From: Candidatus Bathyarchaeota archaeon
GTDB lineage: Archaea; Thermoproteota; Bathyarchaeia; Bathyarchaeales; Bathycorpusculaceae
DNA length: 64,000 nt
Assembly: GCA_017883615.1 (NCBI GenBank)
Contig: JADGNF010000007.1
Span: 1-64,000, forward strand
Direction: 5' to 3'
Shown: positions 58,643 to 64,000 of the stretch, piece after piece
Layout: each line of letters opens with the position of its first letter
Numbering within the stretch: position 1 is the stretch's first letter
Made by a program: the position numbers and the translations under genes
The notes under the pieces: model-generated
What the model was told of the DNA's origin: nothing
What the model saw: only the letters and a program-made list of their open reading frames with translations
The model's database searches: none

Positions 58643-58684
58643 AGGTCAACTGCGATTTTCTTCTATAACCCCCCTTATTTAAAG
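58643..58684 (-). repeat. Inverted motif, right copy (TATA-like + G6 tract)
   Basis: Read on the minus strand it begins CTTTAAATAAGGGGGGTTA and ends TCGCAGTTGACC, pairing with the left copy at 54555-54596. It sits ~200 bases upstream of the RLAN gene. The 58443-59063 gap also contains the GCS2 leader; short frames at 58855-59106 have no family features. Confidence 0.75.
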
Positions 58685-59063
58685 CCGCAACCCAACCCAA
58701 AAGAAAATCGCCTTTCCAAGGTTTGATCCTTCGTTGTTTTTTAGCTTAGAAAGGAATCTGATTGCATACCTTTAGCTAAGAATGTCTCTTGCTAATGGCA
58801 AAACATGCGGTTTAAGTATGCGGTTTTAGAGCAATTTTTCAAAATGAATCAAACTTGCCTCTTCAGGCGCACCAGCAATACCTGATTTGCCTGGAAACTC
58901 ACAGAAGTGTAATTGGAACAGATCGAAGTATAGCGCATGAGCATTCCTCCAATTTTTTGTGTTCTTCTTCCATAGGCACGTTTAAGATTTACTCTGCTAT
59001 AGACGCTTTCCAAGAAACACATGAAGCAAAGAGGAAACGTGTACGTACAAGCCCCTCGAAGTC

Positions 59064-60233
59064 ATGGGTCCAGAACACGAGTTTTCAATCGTCGACGATT
59101 GCTTAAGAGCCATTCCCTTCGCAGACAAAGTCATAAAAGACTACTGCGGGAAAATCATGAACTTCGTCGAACTGCCAAAATTCACTTTTGGCAAAGAAAT
59201 GCAGCTGCACGTCATGGAAATCAAAGCAAACCAGCCATTCCAGTCGCCCTTAGCATTTGAAAAAACAATGCAAAACGCAGTAGAGACCCTTTCGAGTTTT
59301 CTGCAGAAAAAATATCGCGCAAACCTGCTCGGCACAGGCATGCATCCCTTGATCAAACTAAATGAAACTGGCGTTTGGCCCCATCGACACAAGAAAATAT
59401 ACGACGAATACGCCAAAATTTTCAATCTTAAACAACATGGCTGGCTGAACATCCAAAGCTTCCATTTGAACCTTCCATACCAAAAAGAGACCGATGGCGT
59501 TCTTCTACATAACTTGCTTGCAAATATTTGCCCCTACTTGCCTGCGGTGGCGGCTTCTTCTCCCATCTATGAAGGTGCCTTCGGAGAAAACGTAGATAAC
59601 CGCTTAGCGTTTTACAAAATCAACCAACTTGGAGTGCCATCGGTTTCTGGAGATGTGGTTCCGGAGTATATTTCATCGTTCGACATGTACCGCAAAGATG
59701 TGATCGGAAGGTATTCGCGAGACCTGGAAAAAGCAGGCGCACCCGAATCGCTCCTTTTTAAGGAATGGGTTAATTCGCGGGGTGTAATTTTCCGCTTCGA
59801 CCGAGCCGCAATTGAAGTTCGTGTCATGGATGAGCAAGAATGCATAAAATCAGATGTCGCATTGAGCTGTTTAGTGCGCGCCACTCTTAGAGGTTTAATG
59901 TCGGCTGAACCCAACTTTCTGCCCCACAACCTTCTTGTGGAAGACTTCAATTCCGTCTTGGCGAATGGACTTAGCTCCCATGTGCAAAATCCCCATGGAC
60001 CAACCGCTCGGCACGTTTGCAAATACTTCTTGGACATTGCAACAATAAACGCAACCGAAGAAGAGAAACCATACCTTCAGCTGATTAAGAAAAGAATCGA
60101 TAATGGCAGTCTCTCGGACGTCATCAGGCGAGAGGTCGAAAAAAAATCGCAACACACGGATTTAATGGAAGCAATTGTTGACGTTTATTCAACGCTTATT
60201 AAGTGCCTCGCTACTAACCAACCCTATTTCTAA
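59064..60233 (+). CDS. GCS2-family glutamate-amine ligase
   Basis: A 389-residue protein of the glutamine-synthetase-fold GCS2 family (glutamate-cysteine ligase 2, YbdK-like). The start GPEHEFSIVD carries the first metal acids; HVMEIKANQP (~51) the second; HGWLNIQSFHLNLP (~132), SPIYEG (~173) and IEVRVMDEQE (~250) complete the active site. It joins the gamma-carboxyl of glutamate, or a similar acid, to an amine. ATG 59064 is the only available start, as a stop lies upstream in frame; the ribosome site is weak. It is divergent from the RLAN operon. Confidence 0.88.
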   Translation: MGPEHEFSIVDDCLRAIPFADKVIKDYCGKIMNFVELPKFTFGKEMQLHVMEIKANQPFQSPLAFEKTMQNAVETLSSFLQKKYRANLLGTGMHPLIKLNETGVWPHRHKKIYDEYAKIFNLKQHGWLNIQSFHLNLPYQKETDGVLLHNLLANICPYLPAVAASSPIYEGAFGENVDNRLAFYKINQLGVPSVSGDVVPEYISSFDMYRKDVIGRYSRDLEKAGAPESLLFKEWVNSRGVIFRFDRAAIEVRVMDEQECIKSDVALSCLVRATLRGLMSAEPNFLPHNLLVEDFNSVLANGLSSHVQNPHGPTARHVCKYFLDIATINATEEEKPYLQLIKKRIDNGSLSDVIRREVEKKSQHTDLMEAIVDVYSTLIKCLATNQPYF

Positions 60234-60253
60234 GCGTTCTGGAGGAAGCTTAC

Positions 60254-60802
60254 GTGCCTGAAGACAGAAACGGAAAAACATACTCATTCGATGTTTGCTC
60301 CGAGTGTAAACTGATTTGTTGTCAAGACGCAAATCCCCCCTTAACCGTTAACCGACGAAAGATTCTTGCCCAGTACCTTAAGGATCAAAAGATTCTTATC
60401 GTGGGCGATTTGTTTGCAGGGAACGATTACTCTTATCCTGCAACAGACGAGAATGCTATCTGCAAAATGTACGACAAGAAAACCCGAAAATGTTTGGCCC
60501 ACCCAGTTAAACCGGAGACTTGCAAGGCTGGCCCCATAACATTTGACATAAACTTGAAAACGGGCAAAGTCGAGTTTTATCTGAAAAAAGCCGACATATG
60601 TGCGTTCGCAGGAGTTCTCTACAAAAACAAAGCCTCCTTAAAGCAGCATCTGGAAGCAGCTAAGGAGGAAATTCTCCCATTGATAAATGGCCTTGAGGCG
60701 GAAGCACTAAAGGCTATACTCAAAATTCCTGAGCCTCAGACTCTCAAAGTTGATGAGGCCGATCTGCCAAAAGACGTTATGACAAAACTCGGGCTATTGT
60801 AA
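60254..60802 (+). CDS. YkgJ-like Cys-cluster protein
   Basis: A 182-residue protein starting at GTG with GGAGG upstream, 20 bases after the GCS2 gene. It has the YkgJ-type CSECKLICC motif (~11-19), CKMYDKKTRKCLAHPVKPETC (~77-97) and a later ADICAFAG, a set of cysteines that bind zinc or iron-sulfur. Residues ~120-182 are helical. YkgJ proteins are functionally obscure; the tight coupling suggests a role with the ligase. Confidence 0.8.
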   Translation: MPEDRNGKTYSFDVCSECKLICCQDANPPLTVNRRKILAQYLKDQKILIVGDLFAGNDYSYPATDENAICKMYDKKTRKCLAHPVKPETCKAGPITFDINLKTGKVEFYLKKADICAFAGVLYKNKASLKQHLEAAKEEILPLINGLEAEALKAILKIPEPQTLKVDEADLPKDVMTKLGLL

Positions 60803-60839
60803 TCGAGTGCCAATTTTCTGCATCAAGTTAATAAGTCTC

Positions 60840-60850
60840 AAATTTAAACC
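60840..60850 (+). promoter_or_regulatory. TATA box of the second Lrp-type regulator
   Basis: AAATTTAAACC lies ~35-45 bases upstream of ATG 60884. Confidence 0.5.
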
Positions 60851-60883
60851 TTAGATTTAGAAACCGTTTGGGAGAAAGGTTCA

Positions 60884-61435
60884 ATGCTATTGAAAGAGAT
60901 AGAGCGGAAAATGCTTTCCGAGCTTGTCAAGAATTCTAGGCGAAGCGACAGGGAACTGGCAAAAGCAATCGGTACCTCGCAGCCCACTGCTACTCGAATC
61001 AGGTCTAAACTTGAAAAAGAAGGGGTTATCAAGGAATATACGATAATTCCGAATTTAGGCAAAATCGGTTATTCAATTTTAGCTTTGACGTTTATGAAAC
61101 TCGATTTGAAGAATTCGTTGCCCTCCAGCGAGATCGTGAAATTCAGAGAAATTCACTATAACGCTATGTCAAAGAATCCGAGTGCTCTAATGCTGGTTAA
61201 ACGGGGAATGGGCTTAGGATACGATGCAGTCCTTATATCGCTTCATCAAGACTACGCTTCGTGTGACAAGTTCCGCGCCTTCATAAGACAAAACATGACT
61301 GATAGAATCAACGACATGGATACCTTCCTGATTAACCTTGAAGAGGAAGAAAACAGCCTACCCTTTAGTTTCGGCCTTTTAGCCTTGCAGATGTTGGCGT
61401 TGCCCTGTAAAGATAAAAACGGCATCCAAGAGTAA
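60884..61435 (+). CDS. AsnC-type helix-turn-helix regulator
   Basis: A 183-residue protein. The N-terminal HTH (MLSELVKNSRRSDRELAKAIGTSQPTATRIRSKLEKEGVI) is of AsnC/Lrp type; the rest has the YSILALTFMKL strand of an effector domain but is longer than a normal RAM domain and carries a C-terminal extension with two cysteines. GGGAG precedes the ATG. It stands between the ligase genes and the convergent SCP2-cofE pair, and could regulate either; this is inference. Confidence 0.82.
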   Translation: MLLKEIERKMLSELVKNSRRSDRELAKAIGTSQPTATRIRSKLEKEGVIKEYTIIPNLGKIGYSILALTFMKLDLKNSLPSSEIVKFREIHYNAMSKNPSALMLVKRGMGLGYDAVLISLHQDYASCDKFRAFIRQNMTDRINDMDTFLINLEEEENSLPFSFGLLALQMLALPCKDKNGIQE

Positions 61436-61462
61436 CTTGAAAAACGAAGGTTTTCTTTTGAA

Positions 61463-61795
61463 TTAAAGAAATCCTGCTTCCCTCAGCTTAAGTGCTAATG
61501 CGATGTTGCCCTTAAACTGAACCTTCCCTGTGAAGAAGGCTTTCTCAGCACTTATCTTGTGATTGACAAGGTCTAAGTAGTCCTTCTCAGCCATTTTCAG
61601 CGCCAAATTAGGTTTTTGGTCCACGCCTTCTTTGACATTTAGCTTTTGATCTCTAATTGTAACTATCCAGTCACCGCCATTAGTGCCAGAAATGGTGACC
61701 TGCACAACAACATCCACGCCGGTAGCTTTGCTTGAGTTAAATCTTTGAGGCAAAATCTTCTCAAAAAAATCTTTAGGGGTTGCAGCTTCTGTCAT
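61463..61795 (-). CDS. SCP2 sterol-transfer-like protein
   Basis: A 110-residue single SCP2 domain: VVQVTISGTNGGDWIVTIRDQKLNVKEG, ALKMAEKDYLDLVNHKISAEKAFFTGKVQFKGN. Such domains bind lipids or other hydrophobic ligands in a tunnel. The start lies six bases after the cofE stop, so the two share a transcript. A role in handling a hydrophobic substrate or cofactor is possible but not shown. Confidence 0.88.
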   Translation of the reverse strand: MTEAATPKDFFEKILPQRFNSSKATGVDVVVQVTISGTNGGDWIVTIRDQKLNVKEGVDQKPNLALKMAEKDYLDLVNHKISAEKAFFTGKVQFKGNIALALKLREAGFL

Positions 61796-61801
61796 ACTTC
61801 T

Positions 61802-62566
61802 TCACCGTGTTCTAAACATGTCCTTTTCTTTAGGTCTAGTCAGTTCCTTTGCCGACACGATTTCTACAGGCTGATAAGGGTATCCCCTGATTATCGCGGC
61901 AGGTATCCCTTCGCTGGCTTGCCCGATTACAAGTTCTGCTGCAGACGCCAATTCGTCAGCGATGCAAGTTTGCTTGACGTGTAGCACGTAACCAAAGAGG
62001 TCTTTTTCGCCTCTACGATCACGGATTGGCTTAATTCCTGCAATGCCAATCACCACATTAATTTCTCCGTTACGCAAAGGACGCCCGTGAGTATCTGAAA
62101 CGAGGACAGCAACTTTGCAGCCGGTTAGCTTCTTTATCTCTTCTCTAATACTTCTTGCGGACTCATCTGGGTCGGCAGGAAGCAACGCGACGTTTCGGTC
62201 GCCCTTTACGTTTGATCTATCGACGCCCGCATTTGCACAGACCACGCCGTTCTTTGTTTCCACTATTAGGCTATTAGGTCCCATCCGGACAATTTCTTTA
62301 GTTTCCCGCAGAACAACCTCAACCATAGCCGGGTCTTTGCCGACTTTTGTGGCTATCTCAAACGCATAGGTTGAAGGCGCAACTTCGTCGAGGTTGACGA
62401 TGTTTCCTTCGGCTTTGGCTACCGCAACATGTGTGACTACTATTACATCGTTTTCCTGAATAGGCGTTCCTTGCTTTTCTGCTGCTTCATAGATGAGTTG
62501 TCCTATATTGTCGCCTTTCTGGAACAAAGGCAGCTTTTCTATGGCAATTACTTTAACTGGTTCCAT
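61802..62566 (-). CDS. cofE: Coenzyme F420-0:L-glutamate ligase CofE
   Basis: About 254 residues from ATG 62566 (GTG 62575 adds three). It matches CofE: VIAIEKLPLFQKGDNI at the N-terminus, DVIVVTHVAVAKAEG, VVCANAGVDRSNV and the VSDTHGRPLRNGEINVVIG metal/substrate loop. It adds the gamma-linked glutamates to the F420 side chain with GTP. F420 is the electron donor for Mer, encoded next but one. There is no FbiB-type fusion. Confidence 0.95.
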   Translation of the reverse strand: MEPVKVIAIEKLPLFQKGDNIGQLIYEAAEKQGTPIQENDVIVVTHVAVAKAEGNIVNLDEVAPSTYAFEIATKVGKDPAMVEVVLRETKEIVRMGPNSLIVETKNGVVCANAGVDRSNVKGDRNVALLPADPDESARSIREEIKKLTGCKVAVLVSDTHGRPLRNGEINVVIGIAGIKPIRDRRGEKDLFGYVLHVKQTCIADELASAAELVIGQASEGIPAAIIRGYPYQPVEIVSAKELTRPKEKDMFRTR

Positions 62567-62708
62567 GGCTGGCACTTCGTCTGAAGCATGTCTATGTGAA
62601 TGAAAACCTTAAGCCATGGCTTATGTAAACCTTACCCCTTCGGAGAAAAGGTAAGACGACAGATTTTTAAGTTCAACCTCATTATCTACTTTTCTCAGAG
62701 GAATCATG

Positions 62709-62984
62709 ATGGACTACGCTAAATTCGTTGAAATGGTTCCCCAGGATAAATGGGGGCTACTATCTGAACGACTAATCGGTGTTATTTTGGGCGCTAAGAA
62801 CGATAAGATCCCCAACAGCGTCGCGAACACCATACTTATGGACATGAAAAACGGCACTGCCAGCACAAAGAAAGGGCTAACTAATTTGATGGAAGTTGCA
62901 GTTGTGCTTGATGTCGAAAACACAATTATCTCATTGGGCGAGTTGAAAATGCTCAACGTAGCCGCCGAGATAATTCAAGGTTAA
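62709..62984 (+). CDS. Small conserved helical protein upstream of mer
   Basis: A 91-residue protein; ATG 62706 and 62709 are adjacent and GAGG favours the second. It reads DYAKFVEMVPQDKWGLLSERL, then SVANTILMDMKNGTASTKKGLTNLMEVAVVLD and GELKMLNVAAEIIQG, a predicted four-helix protein without metal or nucleotide motifs. It lies 15 bases before mer and is very probably co-transcribed. I do not recognise the family. Confidence 0.7.
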   Translation: MDYAKFVEMVPQDKWGLLSERLIGVILGAKNDKIPNSVANTILMDMKNGTASTKKGLTNLMEVAVVLDVENTIISLGELKMLNVAAEIIQG

Positions 62985-62999
62985 ACGGAGGATATGAAA

Positions 63000-63998
63000 A
63001 TGGCACTTAAATTTGGAATTGAATTCGTACCCAAAGACCCCTACTGGAAACTAGCCGCTTATGCCATGATAGCGGAAAACCAAGGGTTCAGCAACCTCTG
63101 GGTAACTGATCACTATGGCAACCGCAACGTCTACATCAGCCTCGCGGCAGCTGCCATGTACACAAACAAAATCACCTTTGGAACAGGCGTAACGAACCCA
63201 TGGATGATTAACCCTGTTATAACAGCACAAGCCATAGCAACCCTCAACGAACTTGCTCCGGGAAGGGTTGTGTTAGGCATTGGAGCAGGCGACAAAACCA
63301 CGCTGGAAGCAGTCGGCGTCGAAATGGGCAAACCAATGGCCGCCGTTAGCGAAACCATAACTCTCTTCCGCAAACTTATCGCGGGCGAAACCGTTGCCTT
63401 CCAAGGCGAAGTCTTCAAGACGGCAGGTGCCAAATTTAACTTCAAAATTAAGAACAAGATCCCCGTCTATGTCGGCGCGCAAGGACCCAAGATGTTGGAG
63501 ATGGCTGGCAAAATCGGCGATGGAATCCTAGTAAATGCAAGCCACCCAAGCGACATAGCTTTCGCCGTTAAGATGGCTGGCGAAGGTATGAAGCAGGTTG
63601 GCAAAAAACCTGAAGACGTCGACATCGCAGCATACACTTCGTTTAGCGTCAACGAAGACCCTAAGAAAGCGGCCAAAGCAGCCGCGCCAGTTGTAGCCTT
63701 CATCGTTGCAGGTAGCCCAGCACCAGTGCTCGAAAAACATAACATTAACCCCGCCAAAGCTGACGAAATCCGCGCCGCCCTTAAAGTCGGAGACTTCCCC
63801 AAAGCCATCGGAGCCGTCACTCCAGACATGATTAACGCTTTCAGTATCTGCGGCACCCCTGAAATATGCATCGAGAAAATCGCTGCACTCAAGAAACTCG
63901 GCATAGGGCAATTCGTCGTCGGCTCACCTGTAGGGCAAAACGTGAAGCAATCCATTGACCTCATCGGCCAAAAGATTATTCCGCAATTCCAAAACTAA
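63000..63998 (+). CDS. mer: 5,10-methylenetetrahydromethanopterin reductase Mer
   Basis: 332 residues from ATG 63000; ATG 62994 lies only three bases from GGAGG, the second nine bases, and ALKFGIEF fits the family. It is an F420-dependent bacterial luciferase-like TIM barrel: GFSNLWVTDHYGNRN (~31), FGTGVTNPW (~59), GRVVLGIGAGD (~88) and PVYVGAQGPKM (~155). It reduces methylene- to methyl-H4MPT in the archaeal Wood-Ljungdahl pathway. With Fae-Hps and CofE this implies H4MPT/F420 one-carbon metabolism. The stop lies two bases before the window end. Confidence 0.95.
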   Translation: MALKFGIEFVPKDPYWKLAAYAMIAENQGFSNLWVTDHYGNRNVYISLAAAAMYTNKITFGTGVTNPWMINPVITAQAIATLNELAPGRVVLGIGAGDKTTLEAVGVEMGKPMAAVSETITLFRKLIAGETVAFQGEVFKTAGAKFNFKIKNKIPVYVGAQGPKMLEMAGKIGDGILVNASHPSDIAFAVKMAGEGMKQVGKKPEDVDIAAYTSFSVNEDPKKAAKAAAPVVAFIVAGSPAPVLEKHNINPAKADEIRAALKVGDFPKAIGAVTPDMINAFSICGTPEICIEKIAALKKLGIGQFVVGSPVGQNVKQSIDLIGQKIIPQFQN

Positions 63999-64000
63999 AC

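Noticed and set aside
54555-58684. DNA transposon with terminal inverted repeats
   Set aside because: The inverted motif fits the shape, but there is no transposase, no target-site duplication (flanks differ), and each copy contains a TATA-like box oriented toward genes.
58855-59260. Short plus-strand frames ahead of the GCS2 gene
   Set aside because: No ribosome site; the frame of the GCS2 gene is the only one with family features.
1-64000. CRISPR array or rRNA gene
   Set aside because: No regularly spaced direct repeats and no rRNA-like stretch were seen in any intergenic region.

Overview
This 64 kb window is archaeal chromosome. The evidence is an eukaryote-like replication set (PCNA, MCM, both RFC subunits, both primase subunits, two GINS subunits), archaeal ribosomal and RNA-polymerase genes (L44e, S27e, Nop10, RpoP, TFS), wyosine tRNA-modification enzymes, an archaeosortase, TATA-box promoters, and methanopterin/F420 enzymes (Fae-Hps, Mer, CofE). 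The mixture of TACK-type information genes, an H4MPT methyl-branch enzyme and secreted proteins ending in a VPEFP signal is what I would expect of a Bathyarchaeia-like lineage. That placement is inference; no rRNA gene is present to prove it. GTG and TTG starts are frequent.

Layout. 1-3 kb: the 5' part of a formaldehyde-activating enzyme/hexulose-phosphate synthase fusion with an unusual N-terminal helix-turn-helix, then a small membrane protein and an M32 carboxypeptidase. 3.4-11 kb: DUF99 protein, TFS, PCNA, PriL, a dolichol-phosphate-mannose-synthase-like enzyme with a GT-C-like membrane partner, PriS and GINS15, followed by a convergent archaeosortase. 12.3-14 kb: the classic L44e-S27e-aIF2alpha-Nop10-PAC2 operon, in which aIF2alpha is reduced to a 50-codon remnant. 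14-21.2 kb (minus strand): MCM-GINS23, glutamate dehydrogenase, DUF1801, a Cys-rich protein and RFC large and small subunits. 21.5-28.3 kb: tRNA-binding protein, translin, Taw1, a large anchored surface protein, RpoP, Trm5 and Trm112-like protein. 28.3-34.8 kb: a sugar-nucleotide block and GMP synthase. 35-36.5 kb: an Lrp regulator and serine acetyltransferase.

36.6-42.3 kb is accessory-looking: tRNA-Leu, a lipocalin-like protein, a membrane-anchored winged-helix regulator, and a divergently transcribed set (123-aa Cys protein, a coupled 30-aa peptide, a radical SAM/SPASM enzyme) followed by a tRNA-like 3' fragment and an ABC exporter. 42.5-47.3 kb is a complete hoxEFUYH-type bidirectional NiFe hydrogenase operon. 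47.3-51 kb: ArgS, an HDAC-family hydrolase and a polyferredoxin. 51.4-54.3 kb: a VPEFP-terminated secreted protein, an ArsR/zinc-ribbon operon, a Met/Gly-rich secreted protein and Hsp20.

54.5-60.8 kb is the most interesting block: two deoxyhypusine-synthase paralogs, a split RLAN + RimK-like ATP-grasp ligase, a GCS2-type glutamate ligase and a YkgJ-like Cys-cluster protein. A 42-bp, nearly identical inverted motif (TATA-like sequence plus a G6 tract) brackets the DHS/ATP-grasp part. I read this as a candidate uncharacterised peptide- or polyamine-ligation system. The window ends with an Lrp-type regulator, an SCP2 protein, CofE, a small unknown protein and Mer.

Outside the genes, a ~50-bp intergenic repeat (C-rich tract, then TGCATA, TATTAGGC and CATG blocks) occurs three times, near 21.4 and 51.1-51.3 kb. 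It corresponds to no feature class I recognise.
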